NCBI RefSeq assembly: GCF_900465055.1
Contig: NZ_LS483250.1
Location: forward strand, 1,922,001-1,986,000
Direction of reading: 5' to 3'
Length of the DNA stretch: 64,000 bases
From: Moritella yayanosii
GTDB taxonomy: Bacteria; Pseudomonadota; Gammaproteobacteria; Enterobacterales; Moritellaceae
A program made the position numbers and the translations under genes. Below the pieces are notes generated by a model. It saw only the letters and a list, made by a program, of their open reading frames with translations, was not told the origin of the DNA and did not search any database. This document shows positions 7,883 to 17,641 of this stretch, one piece after another (within the stretch, counting starts at the first letter, position 1; the number at the start of each line of letters is the position of its first letter).

Positions 7883-9073
7883 ATGAACAGCACAATTTTA
7901 AATAGAATAAACATGGGCTTTATTGCAGCTTTAATCGGCTTTACCAGCTCTATTGCCTTGATATATCAAGCTGCGTCTAATCTTGGGGCAGACTTGGTGA
8001 TGATATCAAGTTGGGTGTTTGCATTAGGACTTGGCATGGGGCTCACTTCGATTGGTTTATCAATCTATTACCGCACGCCGTTATTAATTGCCTGGTCAAC
8101 ACCCGGTGCCGCGTTACTGATCACCAGTACCCAAGGCTTTAGCCTTAATGAAGCCGTGGCCGCCTTTATCTTTTCCGCTTGTTTAATTACCCTGTCAGGT
8201 GTTTCTGGGTTATTTGAAAAGTTAATGGACCGCGTGCCGCTCCAAATCGCCAGTGCCATGCTGGCTGGGATCTTACTGTCATTTGGCATTGAGGTATTTA
8301 ATGTCATGAACGCTTCACCACAGCTGGTTGGTCTGATGTTTATCACCTATTTAGTCTGTAAAGCACTTATTCCTCGCTTTGCTATGTTAGTTATTTTAAT
8401 TGTGGCAATTACATCGGCATCGGTGCAGGGGCTGTTTGTCATGCCCGAATTAGAATGGAGTATCGGCCAACTGGTCTATATTGAACCAGAATGGAGCGTC
8501 GCCGCGTTAATCAATATCGGCTTGCCGCTATTTCTGGTGACAATGGCGACTCAAAACATGCCCGGTATCGCCATTTTAAAAGCCCATGGTTATCGTGCCC
8601 CAGTATCAAAATTAATGACGGTGACAGGTATTACCAATATGCTTATTGCGCCCTTTGGTGGTTTTGGTATTAACTTAGCGGCGATCACAGCTGCAATATG
8701 CATGTCTGAAGAAGCCGACCCAGATCCGAAAAAGCGCTATTGGGCAGCGGTAAGTGCAGGTGCTTTCTATCTGTTAATGGGACTTTGTGCGTTAAGCCTA
8801 ATGACCTTGTTCCAGGCCATGCCATCTGCATTGATATATGCGTTAGCCGGTATTGCCCTGTTCTCCACTATCGGTACTAGCTTACAGCAAGCTTTTGTTG
8901 AATCGCCTTATAAAGAAGCCGCACTCATGACCTTCTTAGTCACCGCATCGGATTTTACCCTGTGGAATATTGGTTCGGCATTATGGGGAATAGTCGCGGG
9001 CTTAATCACCATCGCGATCTCAACGCTAGTAACAATACAAAAGCCAGTGACTGCTGTAGCAAGGAATAGATAA
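7883..9073 (+). CDS. benE: BenE-family benzoate/H+ symporter-like transporter (YdcO-like)
   Basis: The start is placed at the ATG at 7883 (MNSTILNRINMGFIAALIGF), preceded by TTGGAG. The longer open frame from 7685 would overlap the divergent regulator and both operator palindromes. The resulting 396 residues match E. coli YdcO (about 391). There are about 12 hydrophobic segments, with conserved stretches AWSTPGAALL and the GGFGINLAAITAAI type. BenE proteins import benzoate or related aromatics by proton symport, but the real substrate of YdcO types is unknown. Confidence 0.85.
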   Translation: MNSTILNRINMGFIAALIGFTSSIALIYQAASNLGADLVMISSWVFALGLGMGLTSIGLSIYYRTPLLIAWSTPGAALLITSTQGFSLNEAVAAFIFSACLITLSGVSGLFEKLMDRVPLQIASAMLAGILLSFGIEVFNVMNASPQLVGLMFITYLVCKALIPRFAMLVILIVAITSASVQGLFVMPELEWSIGQLVYIEPEWSVAALINIGLPLFLVTMATQNMPGIAILKAHGYRAPVSKLMTVTGITNMLIAPFGGFGINLAAITAAICMSEEADPDPKKRYWAAVSAGAFYLLMGLCALSLMTLFQAMPSALIYALAGIALFSTIGTSLQQAFVESPYKEAALMTFLVTASDFTLWNIGSALWGIVAGLITIAISTLVTIQKPVTAVARNR

Positions 9074-9130
9074 TAAAGTCTAAGATATACTATACCTGCC
9101 AATAGTGTCAAAACATTCACTGAGCATAGC

Positions 9131-9760
9131 TTAAAACGTCAATTTTGCGCCCAGGTTCACCTGCCCTTGCCACATAAATTCAGCATCCACCAGCCACTTA
9201 CAATTACCGCTATTACAAAATAATGATGGTGAACTACCAATAAATGTGGCGTAACCACGTAAATCGGCAAATAGTGAAAAACTTGGTATCAATTGATATT
9301 CAGCACCGCCACCAACACCCATAGAAAAATGCGTTTCATTAGAGAAACTTCCACTTGGACGCATTTGTGTTAAACCAACACTGGTGGTGACATAAGGTCG
9401 AAACTTACCTTGAGGGAAATATAACGCGCCACCCAAATGTAAATAATCCGTATCAAGAGCGGTCACCTCGGATTGATTTAAGTTATCGCCAATACTGAAT
9501 TCTGTGGATTGATGGCTATAAAGTAAATAAATGCTACCGGGATCTGGGGTTGTCACACCCGCCATAATGCCCCAATGCCCTGACTCTGCTATTTTGACTG
9601 AACTTTCTTCTTGGGTATTGCGATCGATTGTTGAAAAATCATTCGTGCCAAAGCCATATCCACCAAACGGAGCGACAAATACCTCAGCGGCAGCAATTGC
9701 AGAGTGCATCAATGCACTAATCGATAGAAAACTAGCACCAAATTGTTGCTTATACCTCAT
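9131..9760 (-). CDS. Small outer-membrane beta-barrel protein
   Basis: 209 residues. A signal peptide (about 1-23, ending SAIAAA) is followed by alternating beta strands and a C-terminal phenylalanine (NLGAKLTF), the signature of a BAM-inserted outer-membrane barrel, probably 8-stranded. Two cysteines close together near the C-terminus (FCNSGNCKW) probably form a loop disulfide. AGGA precedes the ATG. It is convergent with benE. The function (porin, adhesin or OmpA/OmpX-like) cannot be told from sequence. Confidence 0.75.
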   Translation of the reverse strand: MRYKQQFGASFLSISALMHSAIAAAEVFVAPFGGYGFGTNDFSTIDRNTQEESSVKIAESGHWGIMAGVTTPDPGSIYLLYSHQSTEFSIGDNLNQSEVTALDTDYLHLGGALYFPQGKFRPYVTTSVGLTQMRPSGSFSNETHFSMGVGGGAEYQLIPSFSLFADLRGYATFIGSSPSLFCNSGNCKWLVDAEFMWQGQVNLGAKLTF

Positions 9761-9903
9761 AATACATCCTGTAATATCGTGATTGACTGTTAAAAATATA
9801 GCATTGCCACGCTTTTATCCCCATCTACAGGATCACTTTTTCAAAAAAAAACGATATACTCTCACCCTCTACTCCCTTTAGTTTAATAATACGAGAGACC
9901 GAT

Positions 9904-11811
9904 ATGCTGCACCAGACGTTACAACACTACTTTGGCTATGATCAATTTAGAGAAGGCCAAGAAGCTGTCATTAACAGTATTATCAATGGCAATTCAAGTG
10001 CAGCCATCTTTCCAACTGGCTCAGGTAAATCACTATGCTATCAAATATCAGCATTACACTTACCTCACTTAACCTTAGTCATTTCACCGCTATTAGCCCT
10101 GATCCAAGACCAGTTATTGTTTTTAAAGAAACATAACGTCGCGGCAGCTAAAATTGATTCGAGCATGTCAGTCGATGAAGTCAGAGAGACCATGTCAAAG
10201 GTACGCGAGGGCGAAGTAAAGATCTTAATGATCTCGGTGGAACGTTTGAAGAATGAACGCTTTCGTCGATTCATCAAACAAGTACCGATTTCATTATTGG
10301 TGATCGATGAAGCCCACTGTATTTCAGAATGGGGCCACAACTTTCGTCCCGATTACTTGAAACTGCCGCAGTACCAAAAAGAGCTAAACATTAAACAAGC
10401 TTTATTATTAACGGCAACCGCGACACCCGCGGTGATTAAAGACATGGAAACCAAGTTTAATATCAAGCCCGAAGATATTATACAAACTGGTTTTCATCGC
10501 GCTAACCTTAGCTTATTAATGCACCCGATTGCCCAAGACAAGAAACTGCATGCGTTAACCCGTTGGTTAGGTAAAAAGGCCGGACAAGCATCTATTGTCT
10601 ATGTCACCTTGCAAAAAACCGCAGAAGAATTAGCCAGTGCCCTGCAACAAGCGGGTATTGCAGCCGTGGCGTATCATGCCGGTATGCCCACCGACATTCG
10701 CGAAGAAGTACAGCAAAACTTCATGCGTAATGGCATCGACTGTATTGTTGCAACTATCGCCTTTGGTATGGGTATCGATAAAAGTAACATCCGTAACGTC
10801 GTGCATTTTGATTTGCCTAAGTCGATTGAGAACTACAGCCAGGAAATTGGCCGTGCGGGTCGTGACGGTAATGATTCACAATGCCTGGTATTAGCCAATC
10901 TAGATAACCAAAGTATTCTCGAAAATTTCGTTTACGGTGATACACCCGAGCTCAATGGCATTGACACGGTACTTAGCGAAATCCAAGCCACCGGGACTGA
11001 ATGGGAACACACTTTATACGGGTTATCGATGAACAGTAACTTGCGCCAAGCGCCGTTAAAAACCTTATTGGTGTATTTAGAAATGCAAGGCATCATCAAG
11101 CCACTGTATTCCTATTTTGCTGAATACCGCTTTAAGTTCTTAAAAGATCCGGCACAAATACTCAGCCAGTTCCGTGATGAAAAACGGGTGTTTATTGAAG
11201 CGATATTTAACGCATCACCGGCGAAACGTACTTGGGCAACGGTTAACTTTGAACGTATGAGTGAGGGTTATCAAGAACAGCGTAGTCGGGTGATCACCGC
11301 ACTGGAATTTTTGCATGAACGCAATAATATTGTGCTTGAAAGCAAATTAATGACCGATGTATATCAGATATTGAACTCACGCTTTGATAGCCAACAATTA
11401 GCCGAAACCCTACATCAACAATTTGCCAATAAAGAAAAAAGTGAAATTAAACGCATACATGCGGTAGGCCAATATATTCAGAGTTCGCAATGCTTAAGCA
11501 AAGGCTTATCCACTTACTTTGGTGATGCAAAAGCACCAGAACAATGCGGTACTTGCTCTGTCTGTCAGGGGCGTATTGCACAGTTGCCACAACCCGTCAG
11601 CATGCCACCGTTATCGATAGAGCACGTTGTCGAACTAAGCCAGGCGTTTATTAATGCGTGCGGAAAACAGCCTACACCAGTATTAATCACCCGTTTCTTA
11701 TCCGGCATAAGTACCCCGTTATTCATGAAAATGAAAGCCAAGAAGATCAGTAACTTTGCCGCGCTGCAAGCCTATCCTTATCAGCAAGTACTAACATTAC
11801 TTAATAACTAG
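9904..11811 (+). CDS. RecQ-family ATP-dependent DNA helicase (no HRDC domain)
   Basis: 635 residues. Helicase motifs: PTGSGKS (37-43), DEAHCISEWGHNFRPDY (from 135), TATAT, AFGMGIDK, and QEIGRAGRDG (motif VI). A RecQ zinc-binding region near the C-terminus contains CGTCSVCQG. The classic C-terminal HRDC domain is not apparent; a shorter alpha-helical segment ends the protein. It therefore resembles the second RecQ-like helicase seen in many marine gammaproteobacteria rather than canonical RecQ. The role is 3'-5' DNA unwinding in repair. The upstream gene is divergent; a 22-bp tandem repeat overlaps its stop codon. Confidence 0.88.
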   Translation: MLHQTLQHYFGYDQFREGQEAVINSIINGNSSAAIFPTGSGKSLCYQISALHLPHLTLVISPLLALIQDQLLFLKKHNVAAAKIDSSMSVDEVRETMSKVREGEVKILMISVERLKNERFRRFIKQVPISLLVIDEAHCISEWGHNFRPDYLKLPQYQKELNIKQALLLTATATPAVIKDMETKFNIKPEDIIQTGFHRANLSLLMHPIAQDKKLHALTRWLGKKAGQASIVYVTLQKTAEELASALQQAGIAAVAYHAGMPTDIREEVQQNFMRNGIDCIVATIAFGMGIDKSNIRNVVHFDLPKSIENYSQEIGRAGRDGNDSQCLVLANLDNQSILENFVYGDTPELNGIDTVLSEIQATGTEWEHTLYGLSMNSNLRQAPLKTLLVYLEMQGIIKPLYSYFAEYRFKFLKDPAQILSQFRDEKRVFIEAIFNASPAKRTWATVNFERMSEGYQEQRSRVITALEFLHERNNIVLESKLMTDVYQILNSRFDSQQLAETLHQQFANKEKSEIKRIHAVGQYIQSSQCLSKGLSTYFGDAKAPEQCGTCSVCQGRIAQLPQPVSMPPLSIEHVVELSQAFINACGKQPTPVLITRFLSGISTPLFMKMKAKKISNFAALQAYPYQQVLTLLNN

Positions 11812-11866
11812 GCTCTCTATATTTGATAACTAGAATACCTATGCTTGATAACTAGAGTGCCTATGC
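11801..11866. repeat. 22-bp tandem repeat, three units, over the recQ stop codon
   Basis: Units at 11801-11822, 11823-11844 and 11845-11866. The last two differ at two or three positions; the first is more degenerate. Each starts TT(A/G)ATAACTAG. The recQ-like stop codon TAG lies in the first unit, so the array appears to have grown out of the end of the gene. Confidence 0.75.
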
Positions 11867-11931
11867 GCAAGCGACGTTGAGGTTGAATAACCAAGACCCG
11901 CTTGAATATAAGATCACACAAACAAAAAAAT

Positions 11932-11962
11932 GGCGATGCATTTAATGCATCGCCCTTTTTTT
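11932..11962. terminator. Bidirectional intrinsic terminator (recQ-like / nagE)
   Basis: A perfect 10-bp stem (GGCGATGCAT / ATGCATCGCC) with a 3-nt loop. It is flanked by seven A on the left and seven T on the right, so it can serve both the helicase gene (+) and nagE (-). Confidence 0.9.
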
Positions 11963-12006
11963 CCCTAGAGATTAACTACACAGTGGCTAATCTCGCGATA
12001 AGGCTA

Positions 12007-13461
12007 TTAAACAAGTTTCTTAAGTGCGTTAGCAACGAATTCAACTTGTGGACCAATCACGACTTGTACCGTAGTTTTACTTGGCTTGATCACACCTGGT
12101 ACGTGACGCTTAAGTTCAGCGTCATTTACAAGTGAAGAATCTTTTACGTCAAGGCGTAAACGTGTTGCACAGTTATCAACGTGTACTATGTTGTCTTTAC
12201 CACCCACCAGTTCAAACACTTTAGCCGCAACTTCAGCGTGTGAAGCTTTACCCGCTTTAGCCGGAGCAACCGATTCTTCACCAGCGTCTTCACGACCTGG
12301 CGTTTTAAGATCAAATTTAACGATAATAGCGCGGAATGATACGTAGTAGATTACGAAGAATGCAGCACCTTGAACGAGTAGCATGTACCAGTTAACAGCA
12401 AGTGGGTTACGTGACGATAATACTAAATCGACCAGACCCGCACTGAAACCGAAGCCTGCAATCCATTGCATTGAAGCCGCGATGAATACCGAAATACCGG
12501 TTAATAATGCGTGTAAAACGAATAGTGCAGGCGCAACAAACATGAATGAGAATTCCAGAGGTTCGGTAACACCTGTGAAGAATGTTGCGAAACCAGCAGC
12601 CATCATGATCGAAGTTACTTTCGCTTTGTTTTCAGGTTTCGCAGTATGGATGAACGCCAGTGCAGCACCTAATAGACCAAACATCATGATGGGGAAAAAA
12701 CCAGCTTGGTACATACCCGTAACACCTATAGTTGCGTCACCGTTTGCTAGTGATTTCGCGCCACCAAGGAAATTAGGGATATCGTTAATACCAGCAACAT
12801 CAAACCAGAATACGGAGTTAAGTGCATGGTGAAGACCAACCGGGATCAGCATACGGTTAAAGAACGCGTAGATACCAGCGCCTGTAGGACCCATATCTTT
12901 AATGCTCGTACCAAAAGTAACCAGACCATCAAAAATAATTGGCCAGATGTACATCAGTACAAAGGACAGACCCATCATGACAAAAGAAGTAATAATTGGC
13001 ACTAAACGACGACCACTGAAGAAGGTCAGCGCTTTAGGCAACTCAACTTCACTGAAACGATTATATAGTTCAGCAGTGATAACACCCACTAAAATACCAA
13101 CAAACTGGTTATTGATTTTACCGAATGCAGCAGATACTTGGTCAGCACTAACACCTTGGATTGCAGCAACTGAACCCGGTGAAAGTAACGTTGTCACCAC
13201 GAGGAAGCCAACAAGACCAGCAAGCGCGGCTGAACCGTCTTTGTCTTTTGACATACCGTAAGCAACACCAACAGCAAACAATAATGACATGTTCTCAATA
13301 ATCGCAGCACCCGATTTGATGAAAAATGCTGCAAGCATATTTTCACCGCCCCATGCTACTGGATCAATCCAATAACCAATACCCATTAATACCGCAGCAG
13401 CAGGTAGCACTGCCACTGGAACCATTAATGCACGACCAATTTTTTGTAAATAGCTAAACAT
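12007..13461 (-). CDS. nagE: PTS N-acetylglucosamine transporter EIICB (NagE)
   Basis: The start is placed at the ATG at 13461 (MFSYLQKIGRALMVPVAVLP), with AAGGATGA upstream; the frame open to 13536 has no support. 484 residues: a membrane EIIC domain (about 1-370), a linker, then an EIIB domain with phosphorylatable Cys431 in DNCATRLRL. The protein ends after EIIB and lacks the EIIA part present in the 648-residue E. coli NagE, so EIIA-Glc (Crr) must donate phosphate in trans. It imports and phosphorylates GlcNAc to GlcNAc-6-P, the substrate of NagA. It is divergent from nagBAC, as in E. coli. Confidence 0.93.
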   Translation of the reverse strand: MFSYLQKIGRALMVPVAVLPAAAVLMGIGYWIDPVAWGGENMLAAFFIKSGAAIIENMSLLFAVGVAYGMSKDKDGSAALAGLVGFLVVTTLLSPGSVAAIQGVSADQVSAAFGKINNQFVGILVGVITAELYNRFSEVELPKALTFFSGRRLVPIITSFVMMGLSFVLMYIWPIIFDGLVTFGTSIKDMGPTGAGIYAFFNRMLIPVGLHHALNSVFWFDVAGINDIPNFLGGAKSLANGDATIGVTGMYQAGFFPIMMFGLLGAALAFIHTAKPENKAKVTSIMMAAGFATFFTGVTEPLEFSFMFVAPALFVLHALLTGISVFIAASMQWIAGFGFSAGLVDLVLSSRNPLAVNWYMLLVQGAAFFVIYYVSFRAIIVKFDLKTPGREDAGEESVAPAKAGKASHAEVAAKVFELVGGKDNIVHVDNCATRLRLDVKDSSLVNDAELKRHVPGVIKPSKTTVQVVIGPQVEFVANALKKLV

Positions 13462-13752
13462 ACAGCCATCATCCTTATCTAAGTTTAAAATCCAATCAAA
13501 TGTTTTATTCTTGTTATGGAACTGTAGCAGTTCCATTAACAGAACAGACTTTGTACTTACTCCACAACTTATTTCGTAATGTAAAGTAAGATAGCGTTAA
13601 TGACAAACCAAATTCACTTTTAATTCCCTGCAATGTGATCTATTTCAACCATTTGAGCATAAAATGACAAGTTTTGATGGCTGGATCTTAAAACTTAATT
13701 TACAATTAAAAAAAAGTATTAATTATCCTTTAAAAACTATAGAGAGTATCGC
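13462..13752. promoter_or_regulatory. nagE-nagB divergent control region with CRP-like site
   Basis: A 291-bp gap between divergent nag transcription units. At 13634-13649 there is TGTGA-N6-TCAAC, a good left and partial right half of a CRP site. AT-rich segments (for example 13691-13731) could hold NagC operators, but I could not fit the NagC consensus with confidence. AGAGAG precedes nagB. Confidence 0.5.
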
Positions 13753-14562
13753 ATGAGATTAATTCCTTTAATTACCCCTGCTCAAGTCGGTCGCTGGAGC
13801 GCAGCTTACATCGTTAACAAAATTAACGCGTTTAACCCAACTGCAGATAAGCCGTTTGTTTTAGGCTTACCAACTGGCGGTACTCCACTTACTACGTATA
13901 AAGAACTGATCAAATTACACCAAGCGGGAGACGTTAGCTTTGAACACGTGGTTACTTTCAACATGGACGAATATGTAGGTATAGATAAAGATCACCCAGA
14001 AAGCTACCGCACATTCATGTACAGTAACTTCTTCAATCATGTAAACATTCAAGATAAAAACGTTAATTTGTTGAATGGTAATGCAGAAGATCTTGAGGCT
14101 GAGTGCCAACGTTATGAAGATAAAATTAAGAGCTACGGTAAAATCAACCTATTCATGGGTGGCGTAGGTGTTGATGGTCATATCGCATTTAACGAACCTG
14201 CATCATCACTGGCTTCACGCACTCGTATCAAAACATTAACACAAGACACGCGTATGGCTAATTCACGGTTCTTTGATAACGATATTAGCCAAGTACCAAA
14301 ACTAGCACTGACGGTTGGCGTGGGTACATTATTAGACTCACAAGAAATTTTGGTGTTGATCACTGGTCACAACAAAGCATTAGCACTTGAAGCTGCGGTT
14401 GAAGGGTGCGTAAACCACCTTTGGACTATCTCTGCGCTACAGTTACACCCAAAATCAATTATTGCTTGTGACGAACCCGCAACGATGGAATTAAAAGTTA
14501 AAACTGTGCGCTATTTTAAAGAATTAGAAGCACAGAACATTCAACGCTTTATTGCGGAGTAA
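13753..14562 (+). CDS. nagB: Glucosamine-6-phosphate deaminase NagB
   Basis: 269 residues (E. coli: 266). Catalytic residues are in place: D72 (NMDEY), D141 and H143 ([11 protein letters not shown]) and E148. The phosphate-binding PTGGTPL is at 40-46. It converts glucosamine-6-phosphate to fructose-6-phosphate and ammonia, ending the GlcNAc pathway. It is first gene of nagBAC, and its stop codon region supplies the Shine-Dalgarno sequence of nagA. Confidence 0.97.
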   Translation: MRLIPLITPAQVGRWSAAYIVNKINAFNPTADKPFVLGLPTGGTPLTTYKELIKLHQAGDVSFEHVVTFNMDEYVGIDKDHPESYRTFMYSNFFNHVNIQDKNVNLLNGNAEDLEAECQRYEDKIKSYGKINLFMGGVGVDGHIAFNEPASSLASRTRIKTLTQDTRMANSRFFDNDISQVPKLALTVGVGTLLDSQEILVLITGHNKALALEAAVEGCVNHLWTISALQLHPKSIIACDEPATMELKVKTVRYFKELEAQNIQRFIAE

Positions 14563-14566
14563 GTCC

Positions 14567-15703
14567 ATGTATGCACTCACTAATTGTACTATCTACACAA
14601 CCGACAGAGTGTTAACTGAGCACTGTGTAATTGTCGATGGTGAATTCATTCATGATCTTGTTGCGCTTACGGATTGCCCAACAGATATCGAACGTATTGA
14701 CCTTGCAGGGGCAAGCTTAACGGCTGGTTTTATTGATTTACAACTCAATGGTTGTGGTGGCGTATTGTTTAATACGGATATTAGTATTAACACCCTTGAA
14801 ATCATGCAACAAACCAACGAACGTTTTGGTTGTACTAGCTACTTGCCAACATTGATCACGGCTACTGATACCGAAATGAAATCTGCTATTGATACCATGG
14901 CAGCGTATTTAAACAAGCACAGCAACCAAGCACTGGGTTTACATTTAGAAGGTCCTTACCTGTCTACTGCGAAAAAAGGCATTCACAGCATTGACCTTAT
15001 TCGCCGCAGTGAACAAACCATGATCGACCATATCTGCAGTCACAGTGCAGTGATCAGCAAAATAACCTTAGCGCCAGAAAATACGGCGCCAGCACATATC
15101 CAACAACTTAGTGCTGCAAACGTATTGGTTTCTGTCGGTCATAGCAACGCCACTTATACAGAGTGTATGCAAGGTTTTGAAGCTGGCGCGCGTTTTGCCA
15201 CGCATTTATTTAATGCCATGAGCTCAATTACAGGTCGCGACCCAGGTGTGGTAGGCGCAATTTACGATCATCAAGACGTTTACGCCGGTATTATCGTTGA
15301 TGGTCACCATGTCGATTACGCCAATGTGCGTATGAGTCATAAACTAATGGGCGAAAAGTTAGTCTTAGTCACTGATGCTGTCGCGCCTGCAGGGGCTGAC
15401 ATCGAATCTTTTGACTTCGTGGGCACAGAAGTGTTCTATCGTGATGGTAAATGTGTGGGTGCCGATGGTACACTAGGCGGCTCAGCATTAACGATGATCG
15501 AAGCAGTTGAAAATACAGTGAAACATGTTGGCTTACCACTAGCTGAAACACTGCGTATGGCAAATCTATACCCAGCAAAAGCCATTGGTGTAGACGATAA
15601 ATTGGGTAGCATTGCCAAAGGCAAAGTTGCTAATTTAACAGCCTTTGATGCGGACTTCACTGTTATAAAAACGATCGTAAACGGACAAGTGAAAAGCTTC
15701 TAA
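14567..15703 (+). CDS. nagA: N-acetylglucosamine-6-phosphate deacetylase NagA
   Basis: The start is the ATG at 14567, 4 bp after the nagB stop, with GGAG inside the end of nagB; a TTG at 14552 is also in frame but less likely. 378 residues (E. coli: 382). Metal and catalytic residues of the amidohydrolase fold: E128 in HLEGPY, H192 in VGHSNA, H213 in THLFNAMS, D270 in TDAVAPAG. It removes acetate from GlcNAc-6-P to feed NagB. Translationally coupled in the nagBAC operon. Confidence 0.96.
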   Translation: MYALTNCTIYTTDRVLTEHCVIVDGEFIHDLVALTDCPTDIERIDLAGASLTAGFIDLQLNGCGGVLFNTDISINTLEIMQQTNERFGCTSYLPTLITATDTEMKSAIDTMAAYLNKHSNQALGLHLEGPYLSTAKKGIHSIDLIRRSEQTMIDHICSHSAVISKITLAPENTAPAHIQQLSAANVLVSVGHSNATYTECMQGFEAGARFATHLFNAMSSITGRDPGVVGAIYDHQDVYAGIIVDGHHVDYANVRMSHKLMGEKLVLVTDAVAPAGADIESFDFVGTEVFYRDGKCVGADGTLGGSALTMIEAVENTVKHVGLPLAETLRMANLYPAKAIGVDDKLGSIAKGKVANLTAFDADFTVIKTIVNGQVKSF

Positions 15704-15705
15704 TT

Positions 15706-16929
15706 ATGAAACATAGCCCAGTCGCCAATATTGAATTTATTAAACAAGTCAATACCGCCTCTGTTTATCGCCTTATCGATGAACAGAAACAAATTTCACG
15801 TGTTGATTTAGCAAAACTTAGCGAGCTAGCGCCTGCAAGTATTACTAAAATGACACGTCAATTAATGGCGGCGGGGTTAATTAAAGAAGTTGCACAACAA
15901 GCCTCTACGGGTGGTCGACCGGCCATCTCACTCACCTGTGAAATAGATCCGTTCATCTTTTTAAGTTGTAAACTGGGTCGTAATAATTTAACCATCGCCT
16001 TGCATGACATTGCAGGCACTAAGCTGACCGATTACCGAGTCGCTTTAGACTCAGATCCCAACAACGATGTGGTCCCGTTTTTATTAGCACAAATAACTGA
16101 CTTCATTAGCGCTAATATTAACCCTGATAAACAACATCTGATCGCTATTGCGGTAACATCACCCGGCTTGATCGACCGTGAATCAGGCACCATTGTATAT
16201 CTACCAAAACACAATCTAAAAGATATTCCACTCGCTAAACTGTTAACCGAAGAATTTAACGTGCCAGCGTATATTGCTAACCACACCCAAGCTTTATCAT
16301 TAGCAGAGTTATACTTTGGTGCTGCGCAAGATTGCCAAGACAGCGTATTATTGTCGGTGCATGATGGTGTCGGTTCCGGCATTATTAATAACGGTAAAAT
16401 CTTTACTAACTACAATAACCAAGTTGGTGAAATCGGTCATATTCGTATTGATCCACTGGGCTTACCTTGTCACTGTGGCAGTCATGGTTGTTTAGAGACT
16501 ATTGCCTCTAATGAAGCTATCCTGAAACAGATCAAGGGGTTAATTAAGCAAGGTCATGAAACCTGTCTCTCGCCCGAAAACTTGACCATCGAAGCGATTT
16601 GTACTGCTGCAAATAACGGTGATGAATTAGCGGTACAGGTACTGCTACGGGTGAGTAAATTACTCGGTCAAGCAATTGCAATCATAGTTAACTTGTTTAA
16701 CCCACAGAAAGTCTTAATCAAAGGTGAGATCGTGGCTGCAAAGGCACTCATTTTTCCGATGATAGAGCACACGGTCCAACAACATGCTTTAGGTAGTTTC
16801 GTGCCAAACTTGGTGATTAATGAAGCTAAATTTCAGAATGAGCCATCAATGGCTGGTGTTGCGCTAGTCCGCAAAGCACTATTAGAAGGTAGCCTACTGA
16901 ACTATATTATTCATGAGCATGACGCTTAG
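15706..16929 (+). CDS. nagC: ROK-family repressor NagC
   Basis: 407 residues (E. coli NagC: 406). An N-terminal MarR-like helix-turn-helix (about 17-70, ISRVDLAKLSELAPASITKM) is followed by the ROK sugar-binding fold. The ROK zinc signature C255-H-C-G-S-H-G-C262 is intact. NagC represses nagE and nagBAC until GlcNAc-6-P binds. It starts 2 bp after nagA, so it is the last gene of the operon. Confidence 0.95.
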   Translation: MKHSPVANIEFIKQVNTASVYRLIDEQKQISRVDLAKLSELAPASITKMTRQLMAAGLIKEVAQQASTGGRPAISLTCEIDPFIFLSCKLGRNNLTIALHDIAGTKLTDYRVALDSDPNNDVVPFLLAQITDFISANINPDKQHLIAIAVTSPGLIDRESGTIVYLPKHNLKDIPLAKLLTEEFNVPAYIANHTQALSLAELYFGAAQDCQDSVLLSVHDGVGSGIINNGKIFTNYNNQVGEIGHIRIDPLGLPCHCGSHGCLETIASNEAILKQIKGLIKQGHETCLSPENLTIEAICTAANNGDELAVQVLLRVSKLLGQAIAIIVNLFNPQKVLIKGEIVAAKALIFPMIEHTVQQHALGSFVPNLVINEAKFQNEPSMAGVALVRKALLEGSLLNYIIHEHDA

Positions 16930-17071
16930 TTGAGTGATTGTATCCAAGCGACTTCAATGCGTTTGGGTTGCCCTGCCACTGCTTAGTTATCATTTTTATT
17001 TTTGTTTGTTATAATCAGACCAATTCAGCCACGCTGACAACCCTTTTAAATTATTGCTAATGAGTATTGAT

Positions 17072-17401
17072 ATGCATTTCGATGACAATATCCGCCTGGT
17101 TTTCTCCACCGAAAGCGGCCGTATTAAAGAAGAAAAACAAGTTGAAACGGCACCTAAAGGTGATGGCATAGTGCGTATTCGCCGCGAAACCAAAGGTCGT
17201 AAAGGTAAAGGCGCGACAACAATTAGCGGTCTCGAATTACCCGAAAAAGAATTAAAAGCACTCGCCAAAGAATTGAAAAAGAAAAGCGGTGTTGGCGGCA
17301 GTGTGAAAGATTTCATCATCGAAATCCAAGGTGATCAGCGAGATATAGCCAAAGCATTTTTAGAGAACAAAGGCTATACCGTAAAACTCGCGGGCGGTTA
17401 A
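17072..17401 (+). CDS. yciH: SUI1/eIF1-like translation factor YciH
   Basis: Residues from RLVFSTESGRI to the end match E. coli YciH closely, including RETKGRKGKGATTISG, GGSVKDFIIEIQGDQRD and the C-terminal VKLAGG. The ATG at 17072 gives 109 residues (E. coli: 108); earlier in-frame starts at 17060 (ATG) and 17054 (TTG) are possible. The protein influences initiation fidelity at the ribosome. It is monocistronic between nagC and a small lipoprotein on the other strand. Confidence 0.9.
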   Translation: MHFDDNIRLVFSTESGRIKEEKQVETAPKGDGIVRIRRETKGRKGKGATTISGLELPEKELKALAKELKKKSGVGGSVKDFIIEIQGDQRDIAKAFLENKGYTVKLAGG

Positions 17402-17428
17402 TCGCAGTGTTCTGATTGAAAAAAATTA

Positions 17429-17449
17429 TGTGCTATACGTCATAGCACA
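17429..17449. terminator. Hairpin after yciH / small lipoprotein
   Basis: A perfect 8-bp stem, TGTGCTAT / ATAGCACA, with a 5-nt loop. On the minus strand it is followed by a run of T (TAATTTTTTT), so it terminates the leftward transcript from the small lipoprotein gene best. It may also stop yciH. Confidence 0.65.
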
Positions 17450-17560
17450 TTGATAATGTCATTATGCTAGTTTCCCAGTGGCTGGGGATATCAATTTGGC
17501 ATTGCGTTATATCTATATTCGCCCATCAAAATAATACCTTCGCCCCTGCGTTGTACCGGG

Positions 17561-17641
17561 CTACTCTGGCTCCAACTGGCTATTACTACAACCAACTAAA
17601 AAACTAAGCATAACGATGACCACCATAAATTTTTTCATCAT
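17561..17641 (-). CDS. Tiny lipoprotein (26 residues), possibly frameshifted remnant
   Basis: Starts at two adjacent ATGs behind GAGGAATAA, a good ribosome-binding site. The product MMKKFMVVIVMLSFLVGC is a textbook lipoprotein signal with lipobox LVGC, followed by only SNSQLEPE before a stop. The +1 frame stays open for a further 28 codons (to AMPN, stop near 17490), so the original protein may have been longer and shifted near the cysteine. A terminator hairpin lies downstream on the same strand, which supports real transcription. It is too short to assign a role. Confidence 0.5.
   Translation of the reverse strand: MMKKFMVVIVMLSFLVGCSNSQLEPE

Noticed and set aside
11801-11866. CRISPR array
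   Set aside because: Units are directly adjacent without spacers and there are only three.
13691-13731. NagC operator in the nagE-nagB gap
   Set aside because: AT-rich and suggestive, but I could not fit the NagC consensus well enough to name a site.
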